Part shown: piece after piece, positions 9,218 to 17,547 of the stretch
How positions within the stretch are numbered: position 1 is the stretch's first letter
Layout of the letters: each line of letters begins with the position of its first letter
Source: Streptomyces sp. LBL
GTDB lineage: Bacteria > Actinomycetota > Actinomycetes > Streptomycetales > Streptomycetaceae
DNA length: 64,000 nucleotides
Reading direction: 5' to 3'
Assembly: GCF_029893585.1 (NCBI RefSeq)
Contig: NZ_JARXYX010000025.1
Span: forward strand, 82,246 to 146,245
Notes under the pieces: generated by a model
What the model saw: the letters and a program-made list of their open reading frames with translations, nothing else
Told to the model about the DNA's origin: nothing
The model's database searches: none
Program-made: the position numbers and the translations under genes

Positions 9218-9730
9218 ATGCTGCACAGAGGTCACGAGAGCACGGGCGGCGGCGGTGGGGAACTGACCGTCCCCATGGCCTGGATGTACGCCGAGTACAT
9301 CGCCGATGAGCTGCTGCGGGCAGGCGATCTGATGCCCCCGACGTCGTTCGAGTTCCGCGCCGGACGGGACGCGCTGGCGCTGACCATCTTCCTGTCCGAC
9401 ACCGACGGTGAGCTGTCCGGCATCCAGGTCGTCTCCCAGCTGGAGCACTGGCTGTCGCTGACGGCGTACGACCAGCCGTGGCAGAACTGGGTGTGCGAGC
9501 GGATGGCCGCGTTCACCGCCGAGGCGGCCCCGGCCTGCACCCCGGGGCCCGACCTGGAGCTGGCACGGGCGGCCTGGCGCTGGCTGGAGGAGACCGAGCT
9601 GCTCGCGCCCGATCTGAACGCGGTGCCGGGCGGTGGTCCGGTGGTCGGCGAGGACGACGGGCCCAAGGTATGGACGCCCGCCTGGCAGCTCGGGTTGCCT
9701 CTGGGGCATCTCGCCATCCATCTTTTTTAG
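9218..9730 (+). CDS. hypothetical protein between sigma and anti-sigma genes
   Basis: A 170-residue, acidic, Trp-rich soluble protein (MAWMYAEYIADELLRAGDLM..., LSDTDGELSGIQVVSQLEHWLSL, ...WRWLEETELLAPD). I do not recognise a family. It has no signal peptide, membrane helix or metal motif. The ATG at 9218 has a purine-rich GGAGGAAGG/GGAAGGG upstream and is preferred over a GTG or ATG further up that would add a low-quality 29-residue extension. Its place between an ECF sigma gene and its presumed anti-sigma gene suggests a role in the same regulatory circuit, which is inference. Confidence 0.65.
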   Translation: MLHRGHESTGGGGGELTVPMAWMYAEYIADELLRAGDLMPPTSFEFRAGRDALALTIFLSDTDGELSGIQVVSQLEHWLSLTAYDQPWQNWVCERMAAFTAEAAPACTPGPDLELARAAWRWLEETELLAPDLNAVPGGGPVVGEDDGPKVWTPAWQLGLPLGHLAIHLF

Positions 9731-9882
9731 ATTCGTTCGACTTGGACCAATCCTCGGCTCGGGCCGCTCCGAATCCCTTGGTTACGATTCCGTATGTGCC
9801 TTGAGTGATACGGCTGGTTGGTGCGTACCGATGGGGGCAAGGAGCAACCCCCCACCCGCACCCAAAGGCACGAGGATTCGGC

Positions 9883-10542
9883 ATGAGGTCCCTGGAGAAG
9901 CATGGCGACGTCGGCGCTTACGCGCTCGGCGTGCTGGACGAGGCGGAGGCCTTCCGCTTCGAGGACCACCTCATGGAGTGCCCCCGCTGCGCTGCACAGG
10001 TGACCGAGTTCGGGCCCGTGACCCGTCAGATGTTGCTGTACCGGCGAGCCACGCCGCGGGCCGTGCATCCCATGGCGCAGCCGGGCCCCCGGATGCTGGA
10101 GGGCCTGCTCGGCGAGGTCGCGGCACGGCACCGGGCACGGCGTCGGCGGCTGCTGTTCGTGGTGGCCGCGGCGGTGGTGTTCGCGGTGGCCGGGCCCGGC
10201 ATCGCGGTGCTGGCCCAGGGCGCCGACCAGGCGCCCAAGGACGTACGGGTGACCGCGACCGACGAGCGGTCGGGTGTGTGGGCGCAGATCACCACCGAGG
10301 ACGAGGCCTGGGGCAGTGATGTCGAGATCACGGTCAAGGACGGCGCCGGCCCCCGCACCTGCCGTCTGATCGCCGTCGGCGTGGACGGCAGCGAGGAGAC
10401 CGTCACCACCTGGAACGTGTCCCGGCACGATGCCCGGCCGAACACCATGCACGGCGGCTCGACCCTGCACTCCGACCAGATCGACCACTACGAGGTGCGC
10501 ACCAGCGCCGGGGAGCGCCTGGTGACGCTCAAGTCCCCCTGA
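9883..10542 (+). CDS. zinc-containing (ZAS) transmembrane anti-sigma factor
   Basis: A 219-residue protein. The N-terminal cytoplasmic domain has the zinc anti-sigma signature H-x3-C-x2-C (HLMECPRC, about residues 29-36) after YALGVLDEAEAFRFEDH. One membrane helix follows (about residues 87-108, LLFVVAAAVVFAVAGPGIAVLA), then an extracytoplasmic domain with a beta-rich sequence. Such proteins bind ECF sigma factors and release them when the outer domain or the zinc site senses stress. ATG 9883 has GAGG seven bases upstream. The partner is most likely the ECF sigma factor at 8535-9080. Confidence 0.85.
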   Translation: MRSLEKHGDVGAYALGVLDEAEAFRFEDHLMECPRCAAQVTEFGPVTRQMLLYRRATPRAVHPMAQPGPRMLEGLLGEVAARHRARRRRLLFVVAAAVVFAVAGPGIAVLAQGADQAPKDVRVTATDERSGVWAQITTEDEAWGSDVEITVKDGAGPRTCRLIAVGVDGSEETVTTWNVSRHDARPNTMHGGSTLHSDQIDHYEVRTSAGERLVTLKSP

Positions 10543-10562
10543 CCTCCCCAACTGGTCCAGGG

Positions 10563-11426
10563 CTACTTCAGCAGCCGGGACAACCTGCGGTCGGCAAGGA
10601 ATGTGCCGCCGGTCTGGCAGGTCGGGCAGTACTGGAGCGAGGAGTCGCTGAAGGAGACCTCGCGGATGGTGTCGCCGCACACCGGGCAGGGCTCGCCAGT
10701 GCGGCCGTGGACGCGCAGACCGCTCTTCTTCTCGGACTTCAGGCGGCCGGCCGCCACCCCGCGGGAACGCTCGATCGCCTCGGTGAGAGTGGTGCGCAGG
10801 GCCTCGTAGAGCCTCGTGGTCTCCTCCGAGGTGAGCGAGGAGGTCGGTTTGAAGGGGGACATCTTCGCCGCGTGCAGGATCTCGTCGCTGTACGCGTTGC
10901 CGACTCCGGCGATCAGGCTCTGGTCGCGCAGCGCGCCCTTGAGCTGGCGCCGCTCCCCCTTCAGCAGGGCGGTGAGGCGGGCCTCGTCGAAGTCGTCGGC
11001 GAGCGGGTCCGGACCGAGGCGGGCGATGCCCGGGACCTCCCTCGGGTCCAGGACGACATACACCGCGAGGCGTTTCTGGGTGCCCGCCTCGGTCAGGTCG
11101 AAGCCGGCACCGGTCTCCAGGGCGACGCGCAGGGCGAGGGGGCCCTTGCCGGGGCGGGGCGCGCCGTCGGGGAGCGTGTCCTTCCAGTGCAGCCAGCCCG
11201 CACGGGCGAGGTGGGTGACGAGGTGCGGGCCGCCGTCGGTGACGAGGTCGAGAAACTTGCCGTGCCGGTGCACGGCGGTGACCTCGTGGCCCTCCACTGC
11301 GGTGAGGGGAGGGTCGTACGTCTTCAGGACGCTGATCGCGACGGGCAGCACCCGGACGATCTCATGGCCGACCAGGTGCTCGGTGAGGAAGTCCTTGAGC
11401 GCTTCGACCTCGGGGAGTTCCGGCAT
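10563..11426 (-). CDS. Fpg/Nei-family DNA glycosylase/AP lyase
   Basis: A 287-residue base-excision repair enzyme that removes oxidised bases and cuts the DNA strand. The mature N-terminus PELPEVEAL supplies the catalytic proline (after Met removal) and Glu. The helix-two-turn-helix signature QSLIAGVGNAYSDEIL lies near residue 170. The C-terminal zinc finger is complete (CPVC...CPTC, about residues 245-268). The sequence KSEKKSGLRVHGRTGEPC precedes the finger. Streptomyces has several paralogues, so whether this one prefers 8-oxoguanine or pyrimidine lesions is not clear. Its stop lies 20 bases from the stop of the anti-sigma gene on the other strand. Confidence 0.92.
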   Translation of the reverse strand: MPELPEVEALKDFLTEHLVGHEIVRVLPVAISVLKTYDPPLTAVEGHEVTAVHRHGKFLDLVTDGGPHLVTHLARAGWLHWKDTLPDGAPRPGKGPLALRVALETGAGFDLTEAGTQKRLAVYVVLDPREVPGIARLGPDPLADDFDEARLTALLKGERRQLKGALRDQSLIAGVGNAYSDEILHAAKMSPFKPTSSLTSEETTRLYEALRTTLTEAIERSRGVAAGRLKSEKKSGLRVHGRTGEPCPVCGDTIREVSFSDSSLQYCPTCQTGGTFLADRRLSRLLK

Positions 11427-11692
11427 ACGTCCAGAGTGCCACCGGAGGCCGGAGTGCTCACCTCAGACGCAACCCCGCTTGCTCACGGGCGACCTGCGGA
11501 CGGTTCACCAGGCAACCCGCATGTCGGGGCTCGACTTGCCGAACGGTTCGTATCACGTCGGTAGACCCCCGTCGCTCTGTTGCCGCCACCGGGCGAGGCT
11601 CGGTCCGGTCCGGCTGATCGGAGAACTGGCGTGCCTTCAGCTGGACGTTGTGCGGCCTCAGAGCCGGCGCGTCGGCGGTGTCACGAGCTCTC
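11427..11692. other. intergenic region between DNA glycosylase and SpoIIE-type phosphatase
   Basis: These 266 bases are expected to hold the glycosylase promoter. I find no ORF with conserved features, RNA gene or clear hairpin. Confidence 0.35.
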
Positions 11693-13873
11693 TCAGCTCC
11701 GCTCCGGTACGACGAACTCGCTCCACACGCACTTGCCGACGCCGCGCGCCTCCACGCCCCACACGTCGGCGAGCAGGTCGACGAGGAGCAGGCCCCGCCC
11801 GGAGACTCCCGACTCGCCCGCCTCGCGGCGGCGGGGCAGGGCGCTGGAGGAGTCCTCGACCTCGACGCGTACCCGGTGGTCGCTGCCGGTGAGGGCCCTG
11901 AGGGTGACGATCGCGGAGCCCTCGGTGTGGATCAGGGCGTTGGTGATCAGCTCGTCGGCGACCAGCTCGACCTCGTCGGCGAGGTCACCGGCACCCCACG
12001 CGTCGACCGCGGCGCGGATCATGTGCCGGGCCTCGGTGAGGGCCTCGGGGTCGCCGGGTGCCACGTGCTGCTGGAGGCGGCCGCCGGGCTGCGGGGTGTC
12101 CATGCCCCGCCGGCGCAGCAGAAGCAGGGCCACGTCGTCGTCGCCGCCCCGGTCCTCCGCCACGTCGATGAGCCGGTCGGCGAGGGCGCACACGTCGTCG
12201 GGGCCGGTGGTGATCATGGCCATGAGGGTGCGCATGCCGTCGTCGAGGTCGGCGCCGGGCCGTTCGATCAGGCCGTCGGTGCACAGCAGCAGGGTGTGGC
12301 CGAGGTCGAGTTCGATGGTGGTGACGGGATATTCGAGGCGCCCGAACTCGGCGGACAGGCCGAGCGGCAGGCCGCCTTCGACGGACACCCGTCGGCAGTC
12401 GCCGTCGGGCTGCCGGATCAGCGGGTCGATATGGCCGGCCCGGACCACCTGGACCACTCCGGTGGACAGGTCGGCCTCGGCGTACAGGCAGGTCGCGAAG
12501 CGGTCGGTGTCGAGTTCGTGGAGGAAGACGGAGGCGCGGGCCATCACGGTGGCCGGGGTGTGTCCCTCGGCGGCGTAGGCCCTGAGGACGATCCGCAGCT
12601 GGCCCATGACGGCGGCGGCGTGGGTGTCGTGGCCCTGGACGTCGCCGATGACGGCCCCGACGCGGCCGCCCGGCAGCGGGATCAGGTCGTACCAGTCGCC
12701 GCCGATGTCCCGGCCGAGGGAGGCGGAGCGGTAGCGGACGGCTACGTCGGCGCCGGGGACGCTGGGGATGGTGCGCGGCAGCATGGCCTGTTGGAGACCG
12801 GTGGCGAGGTCCTTGTCCTGCTCGTAGAGCATGGCCCGCATGAGGCTCTGCGCGATGCTGCTGCCGAGGGCGATCAGGACGTTGCGGTCCTCGGGCGAGA
12901 AGCCGCGCCGGTCGCTGTAGAGCAGGCCCACCGCGCCGATCGGACGGGCCTCGGCGATGAGCGGCAGATAGGCGGCCGCGGTGATGTCCAGGCCGGTGAT
13001 GTGCGGCCACAGCAGCGGGTAGCGCTCGGCGAACTCCTCCGGCGACTCGATGAAGCGGGGGCTGAGGGTGCGGACGACCTCGCACATCGGGTACGGCTCG
13101 TCGATCCGGCTGACGCGTGCGCCGGGCGCGAAGCCCGCCGGGCCCTCGGCGATCAGACGGATCCGGCCGGCCTCCACCAGCCCCATGACCAGGCCGGCGG
13201 CACCGAGGTGAGTGAGGCCGTGGGTGTCCTTGAGGACGTCGATGACGTCGTCGACCGTGCGGGCGTGGGCGAGGGCGGCCGTGGTGAGCTGCACGACGTT
13301 GGTCTGGCGGCGCCGGGCTGCGTCCTGGGCGGCCCGCTCCTGGCGCATGTTGAGTTCGTCGAGTTCCTGGGTGGCGTCGCGGATGATGCCGATGATGCGG
13401 CGCGGGCGGCCCGTCTCGTCGCGCCGGATATAGCCCTGGGTGTGGGTCCAGCGCAGGGAGCCGTCGCGGCGGCGCAGCCGGAAGTAGGTGCCGTAGTTCT
13501 CGCTGCCGTCCTTGATGGCCTGCGCGACCAGGGCGTCGAGCCGGTGGCCCTCCGCGCGCGGGAACCGGCTCGCCAGGGACGCGGGGTTGCCGTCGTACTC
13601 GTCGGGGTGCAGGTCGAAGACCTCTTGGGCCTGGGCGTCCATATGGACCAGACCGGTGTCCAGGTCCCAGTCGAAGCTGCCCATACGGTTGAGCGCCAGG
13701 ATCGGATCCGGGTGGGCGGGCCAGTCGTCCGGGAGTGACAGGGCGCTCGCTCCCCGATCAACCATGGGGCCACCATGCCAGGGATTTTCGCAATCTTCGA
13801 CCGGACTGACAGGGTTTGTGGGCCTGTATCCCGGCTGTCCCGGCTGTCCCGGCCCTCCCGGCTCGTGGTCCAC
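11693..13873 (-). CDS. SpoIIE-type PP2C phosphatase with PAS, GAF and HATPase domains
   Basis: A 726-residue signalling protein. Order: a short Gly/Pro/Gln-rich N-terminus; a PAS fold (about 60-165, MGSFDWDLDTGLVHMDAQAQEVF); a GAF domain (about 190-340); a PP2C/SpoIIE phosphatase (about 360-575, with GGDWYDLIPL, VIGDVQGHD, LLLCTDGLIERPG and EDRGGDDDVALL metal-binding aspartates); and a GHKL anti-sigma-like kinase domain (about 605-720, LVADELITNALIHTEG and GRGLLLVDLLADVWG). Such proteins switch anti-sigma-factor antagonists in Streptomyces. The GTG at 13871-13873 has an AAGGAG site at proper spacing. An ATG at 13763-13765 (start MVDRGASAL) lacks a good site but gives a tidier protein and remains possible. 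Confidence 0.9.
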   Translation of the reverse strand: MDHEPGGPGQPGQPGYRPTNPVSPVEDCENPWHGGPMVDRGASALSLPDDWPAHPDPILALNRMGSFDWDLDTGLVHMDAQAQEVFDLHPDEYDGNPASLASRFPRAEGHRLDALVAQAIKDGSENYGTYFRLRRRDGSLRWTHTQGYIRRDETGRPRRIIGIIRDATQELDELNMRQERAAQDAARRRQTNVVQLTTAALAHARTVDDVIDVLKDTHGLTHLGAAGLVMGLVEAGRIRLIAEGPAGFAPGARVSRIDEPYPMCEVVRTLSPRFIESPEEFAERYPLLWPHITGLDITAAAYLPLIAEARPIGAVGLLYSDRRGFSPEDRNVLIALGSSIAQSLMRAMLYEQDKDLATGLQQAMLPRTIPSVPGADVAVRYRSASLGRDIGGDWYDLIPLPGGRVGAVIGDVQGHDTHAAAVMGQLRIVLRAYAAEGHTPATVMARASVFLHELDTDRFATCLYAEADLSTGVVQVVRAGHIDPLIRQPDGDCRRVSVEGGLPLGLSAEFGRLEYPVTTIELDLGHTLLLCTDGLIERPGADLDDGMRTLMAMITTGPDDVCALADRLIDVAEDRGGDDDVALLLLRRRGMDTPQPGGRLQQHVAPGDPEALTEARHMIRAAVDAWGAGDLADEVELVADELITNALIHTEGSAIVTLRALTGSDHRVRVEVEDSSSALPRRREAGESGVSGRGLLLVDLLADVWGVEARGVGKCVWSEFVVPERS

Positions 13874-13977
13874 TTCACTCCTTCGGGTTACGTAAGCGGA
13901 AGGGAGGTACGCGGAGAGTCACGCAGGTGTCGGCGCAAACGTGTTCGGCGCGAGAACGGAGACAGGAGCGCGCGGCC

Positions 13978-15405
13978 GTGGACTGGTTCACCGCACCCGA
14001 GTACTGGACGAGCCGGCTGGTCTTCCAGCGGGCTCTGGCGGGCGTGTATCTCGTGGCGTTCCTGACGGCGGCCCTGCAGTTCCGGGCGCTGATGGGCGAG
14101 CGCGGCATGCTGCCGGTGCCCCGGTTCGTCGAGCAGGTGCCGTTCCGGCGGGCCCCGAGCCTCTTCCACCTGCACTACTCGGACCGCTTCTTCGCGGCCT
14201 GCGCGTGGGCGGGCTGCGCGGTGTCGGCGGCGCTGCTCGCGGGCCTCGACTCCCGGCTTCCCCTGTGGGCCGCGATGCTGCTGTGGTTCCTGCCGTGGAT
14301 GCTGTACCTGTCGATCGTGAACGTCGGCCAGACCTGGTACGCCTTCGGCTGGGAGTCCCTGCTCCTGGAGGTCGGGTTCCTCGCCGTCCTGCTCGGCAAC
14401 GACGAGGTGGCGCCGCCGGTCCTGGTGCTGTTCCTGCTGCGCTGGATCCTGTTCCGGGTCGAGTTCGGCGCCGGACTGATCAAGATGCGTGGCGACGAGT
14501 GCTGGCGCAAGCTCACCTGTCTCGACCATCACCACGAGACGCAGCCGATGCCGGGCCCGCTGAGCTGGTTCTTCCACCACCTGCCCAGACCCGTACACCG
14601 GGTGGAGGTGGCCGCCAACCACGTCACCCAGCTCGCCGTGCCTGTCCTGTTGTTCACCCCGCAGCCGATCGCCACGGCGGCGGCCTCGCTGATGCTGCTG
14701 ACCCAGTTGTGGCTGGTGCTGTCGGGCAACTTCTCCTGGCTGAACTGGATCACCATCGTGCTGGCCCTGTCGGCGGTCAGGTTCCCGAGCGATCCGCCGT
14801 CGCCGGGTCCTGGTCCGGCGCCCCTCTGGTACGAGGTGGTGGTTCTCGCGGTCGGCGTCCTGCTCGTCGGCCTGAGTTGTCAGCCGGTCCGCAACATGAT
14901 CTCCCGCCGCCAGATCATGAACCGCTCCTTCGATCCCCTCCATCTGGTCAACAGCTACGGGGCGTTCGGCAGCGTCAGCCGGATCCGCTACGAGGTGGTC
15001 GTCGAGGGCACGGCCGACGACGCTCCGCGCGAGGACTCCGACTGGCGGGAGTACGAGTTCAAGGGCAAGCCCAGCGATCCCCGGCGCTGGCCGCGCCAGT
15101 TCGCCCCGTACCATCTGCGGCTCGACTGGATGATGTGGTTCGCCGCGCTGTCGCCCGCGTACGCCGGGACCTGGTTCGGCGCCCTGGTGGAGCGGCTGCT
15201 GGAGAACGACCGCGACACCCTGAAACTGCTGCGCCGCTCCCCCTTCCCCGCAGACGCCCCGCCCCGCTTCGTCCGCGCCCGCCTCTTCCGCTACCGCTAC
15301 ACGACCTGGCGCGAGCTGCGGGAGACGGGGGCGTGCTGGGAGCGGACGTATGTGCGCGAGTACCTCCCGCCGACGCGGCTGACGGGGGTGGCTCAGAGGT
15401 CGTAG
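13978..15405 (+). CDS. lipase maturation factor family membrane protein
   Basis: A 475-residue polytopic membrane protein of the LMF1/LMF2 family (PF06762). The N-terminus VDWFTAPEYWTSRLVFQRALAGVYLVAFL, the LLRWILFRVEFGAGLIKMRGD block with CLDHHHETQPMPGPLSWFFH after it, and the C-terminal block YEFKGKPSDPRRWPRQFAPYHLRLDWMMWFAAL are family hallmarks. About seven hydrophobic helices are visible. In animals, LMF1 helps lipases fold in the ER; the role in bacteria is unknown. GTG 13978 has GGAG upstream. The end overlaps the last 13 bases of the lactonase gene on the opposite strand. Confidence 0.85.
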   Translation: MDWFTAPEYWTSRLVFQRALAGVYLVAFLTAALQFRALMGERGMLPVPRFVEQVPFRRAPSLFHLHYSDRFFAACAWAGCAVSAALLAGLDSRLPLWAAMLLWFLPWMLYLSIVNVGQTWYAFGWESLLLEVGFLAVLLGNDEVAPPVLVLFLLRWILFRVEFGAGLIKMRGDECWRKLTCLDHHHETQPMPGPLSWFFHHLPRPVHRVEVAANHVTQLAVPVLLFTPQPIATAAASLMLLTQLWLVLSGNFSWLNWITIVLALSAVRFPSDPPSPGPGPAPLWYEVVVLAVGVLLVGLSCQPVRNMISRRQIMNRSFDPLHLVNSYGAFGSVSRIRYEVVVEGTADDAPREDSDWREYEFKGKPSDPRRWPRQFAPYHLRLDWMMWFAALSPAYAGTWFGALVERLLENDRDTLKLLRRSPFPADAPPRFVRARLFRYRYTTWRELRETGACWERTYVREYLPPTRLTGVAQRS

Positions 15406-16217
15406 ACGCGGGCCGCGGTGGTCTCGAAGATCCGGGTGCGGTCGCCGGGGTCAGTCAACTGGCGTGCCGCGTCCAGTACTTCACCGTACGTCGCCGCGAG
15501 CGTGCACACGGGCCAGTCCGAGCCGAACATCAGCCGGTCCGGGCCGAAGGCGTCCAGCACCACCTCGGCGTACGGGCGCAGGTCGTCGACGGTCCAGGAG
15601 CCGGGGTCCGCCTCGGTGACCATGCCGGAGAGCTTGCAGACGGTGTTGGGGAGGGCGGCGAGGGTACGGACGGCCGTGGCCCACGGTTCTCGCTCGCCGG
15701 AGGCGATGGGTGGTTTGCCCAGGTGGTCCAGGACGAAGATGAGGCCCGCGTGGTCCGCCGCCGCCCTGGCGCACGCCGGGAGCTGGTGGGGCAGCACGAC
15801 CAGGTCGTGGACCAGCCCCGCGTCGGCCACGGCGGCGAGGCCGCGCCGTACGTCCGGGCGCAGCAGCCACTCCGGTTCCGGCTCGCCCTGGACCTGGTGG
15901 CGGATGCCCTTGAGGTACTGGCCGCCGGGGAGTTCCCGCAGGCGGGCCAGTTCGTCGGCGACGTCGGGGCGGGTGAGGTCGGTCCAGCCGACGACGCCCG
16001 CGATCAGGTCGTGCCGGGCCGCGAGGGCGAGGAACTCCGGGGTCTCCTCGGGCACGGTGATCGTCTGGACCAGGACGGTGCGGTCGACTCCGGCCGCGCG
16101 GGCCTCGGGTGCGAGGTCCGCCACCGTGAAGTCGCGCCGGATCGGGCTGCCCTCGGCGATCCAGTCCTGGTCCCGTACGGACAGGTCCCACACGTGGTGG
16201 TGCGCGTCCACGGTCAC
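15393..16217 (-). CDS. amidohydrolase-family lactonase (probable L-fucono-1,5-lactonase)
   Basis: A 274-residue amidohydrolase_2 (COG3618) protein. Metal ligands appear as DAHHHVWD at residues 3-10, FVLDHLGKP near the middle, and FGSDWPVC near the C-terminus with the catalytic Asp. In oxidative L-fucose or L-rhamnose breakdown this family opens the sugar lactone made by the dehydrogenase. It is the last gene of the operon that runs from the ABC transporter. The GTG at 16215-16217 overlaps the mutarotase stop in a GTGA. The substrate is assigned from context (fuconate dehydratase and alpha-fucosidase nearby) rather than from residues. Confidence 0.82.
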   Translation of the reverse strand: MTVDAHHHVWDLSVRDQDWIAEGSPIRRDFTVADLAPEARAAGVDRTVLVQTITVPEETPEFLALAARHDLIAGVVGWTDLTRPDVADELARLRELPGGQYLKGIRHQVQGEPEPEWLLRPDVRRGLAAVADAGLVHDLVVLPHQLPACARAAADHAGLIFVLDHLGKPPIASGEREPWATAVRTLAALPNTVCKLSGMVTEADPGSWTVDDLRPYAEVVLDAFGPDRLMFGSDWPVCTLAATYGEVLDAARQLTDPGDRTRIFETTAARVYDL

Positions 16218-16528
16218 GGCAGCTCCCATACGACGGGCAGGCCGGCGTCCGATCCCTCGCTGGAGTAGTCGTGCGCCACGTCCAGCAGCTCGGCCATGCG
16301 GGCCTGCCAGGCCACGTTGACGGGGAGCTTCTCCAGCTCGGCGAGGAGACGGCCGTAGTCCTCGCACTCCAGGAGGTGGAAGAGGTCGGTTCCGCTGCGC
16401 CAGATCGTCCAGGAGGTGGCCCCGGCGGCGCGGATCGCGTCGGTGAGCTCGACCGGGACTTCGCGGTGGGCGGCCTCGTACTCGGCGACCCGGTCGGCGC
16501 GGACCGTGGTGTGCAGGGCGACTCTCAT
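16214..16528 (-). CDS. L-rhamnose/L-fucose mutarotase (RhaM-like)
   Basis: A 104-residue protein of PF05336. The pattern MRVALHTTVRADRVAEYEAAHREVPVEL...GATSWTIWRSGTDLFHLLECEDY... fits, with the family's conserved His, Tyr and Trp residues. It interconverts alpha and beta anomers of a 6-deoxyhexose before oxidation. ATG 16528 overlaps the stop of the aldo/keto reductase (ATGA) and its own stop overlaps the lactonase start, so translation is coupled. Fucose rather than rhamnose is inferred from the neighbours. Confidence 0.85.
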   Translation of the reverse strand: MRVALHTTVRADRVAEYEAAHREVPVELTDAIRAAGATSWTIWRSGTDLFHLLECEDYGRLLAELEKLPVNVAWQARMAELLDVAHDYSSEGSDAGLPVVWELP

Positions 16529-17547
16529 GACGGTTCCTCGGTGGGGACTGGGGCGTCGGCGGGAAGCAGGCCGGTGTCGCGCAGCTCCTGCCAGAAGGCG
16601 GTGGGGACGGGGGCCGCGAACTGGTCTGCGCAGTCGTGGACCTCGGCCGCCGAACGGACGCCGACGAGAACGCTCGCGACCGCCTCAGGAGCGGCGCAGA
16701 AGGCCAGCGCTGCGGCGCGCAGCGTGGTGCCGTGCCGGTCGGCGACGGACTTCAGACGCAGGGCGCGCTCCAGCAACGCGTCCGGCGCCTGGGCGTAGTT
16801 GTACGTCGCTCCGGGCCTGGGATCCGCCAGGAGACCGGAGTTGAAGGCGCCGCCGACGACGACGGACGTCCCGCGCTCCTCGGCCGCCGGGAGCAGTGCG
16901 GTGAGCGCGTCCTGGTCGAGCAGCGTGTAGCGGCCGGCGCACAGCACCACGTCGACGTCCGTGTCGCGGACGAAGCGGGTGAGCATCCCGGCCTGGTTCA
17001 TGCCCGCGCCGATCGCGCCGACCACGCCCTGTGAGCGGAGCTCCTCCAGCGCGGGATAGCCCTCATGGAAGGCCTGGTCGGCGTGGTCGTCGGGATCGTG
17101 GAGATAGACGACGTCGACCCGGTCGAGGCCGAGGCGTTCGAGGCTTGCCTCCAGGCTGCGTCGTACGCCGTCGGCGCTGAAGTCCCAGACGCGGCGGTGG
17201 GTGGCGGGGACCGCGAAGCCGTTCGCCAGGTCGTCACCCCCGTCCCGCGTCGGCTCCAGGCGGCGGCCCACCTTCGTCGAGACCGTGTACTCGGCGCGGG
17301 GGTACTCCCGCAGGGCCGCTCCCAGGCGGCGTTCGGACAGGCCGAGGCCGTAGTGCGGGGCGGTGTCGAAGTAACGGACGCCCCGCCGCCAGGCGGCGGT
17401 CACGGCCTCGTGCGCCTGTTCGTCGCTGACCTCGCTGAAGAGGTTGCCGATCGCGGCCGCGCCGAAGGCCAGGGCGCCGACCTGGACGCCGCTGCGGCCC
17501 AGCGCGCTCACCGGCCCCGGCGTGCTCACCGGCTCCGGCGTGCTCAC
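16525..17547 (-). CDS. aldo/keto reductase (probable L-fucose 1-dehydrogenase)
   Basis: A 340-residue AKR. Visible features are FDTAPHYGLGLSERRLG (catalytic Asp and Tyr), VSTKVGR (catalytic Lys), VYLHDPDDH (in place of the usual L-H catalytic His) and the NADP-binding tail near VLVGVRSAAEV. Members of this subgroup oxidise L-fucose (or D-threo-aldoses) to the lactone, the first step of the non-phosphorylating path. The GTG at 17545-17547 overlaps the SDR stop. The N-terminus has two near-copies of VSTPxPVS, giving three possible in-frame starts. Its stop overlaps the mutarotase start. Confidence 0.82.
   Translation of the reverse strand: MSTPEPVSTPGPVSALGRSGVQVGALAFGAAAIGNLFSEVSDEQAHEAVTAAWRRGVRYFDTAPHYGLGLSERRLGAALREYPRAEYTVSTKVGRRLEPTRDGGDDLANGFAVPATHRRVWDFSADGVRRSLEASLERLGLDRVDVVYLHDPDDHADQAFHEGYPALEELRSQGVVGAIGAGMNQAGMLTRFVRDTDVDVVLCAGRYTLLDQDALTALLPAAEERGTSVVVGGAFNSGLLADPRPGATYNYAQAPDALLERALRLKSVADRHGTTLRAAALAFCAAPEAVASVLVGVRSAAEVHDCADQFAAPVPTAFWQELRDTGLLPADAPVPTEEPS

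Noticed and set aside
11648..13738. 696-codon antisense frame over the SpoIIE-type phosphatase
   Set aside because: It is the reverse-strand shadow of a gene with five recognisable catalytic motifs.
13888..15114. Long open frame antisense to the lipase-maturation-factor gene
   Set aside because: The high-GC codon pattern makes antisense frames open. The product is low-complexity Arg/Gln/His, and the sense gene has clear family motifs.
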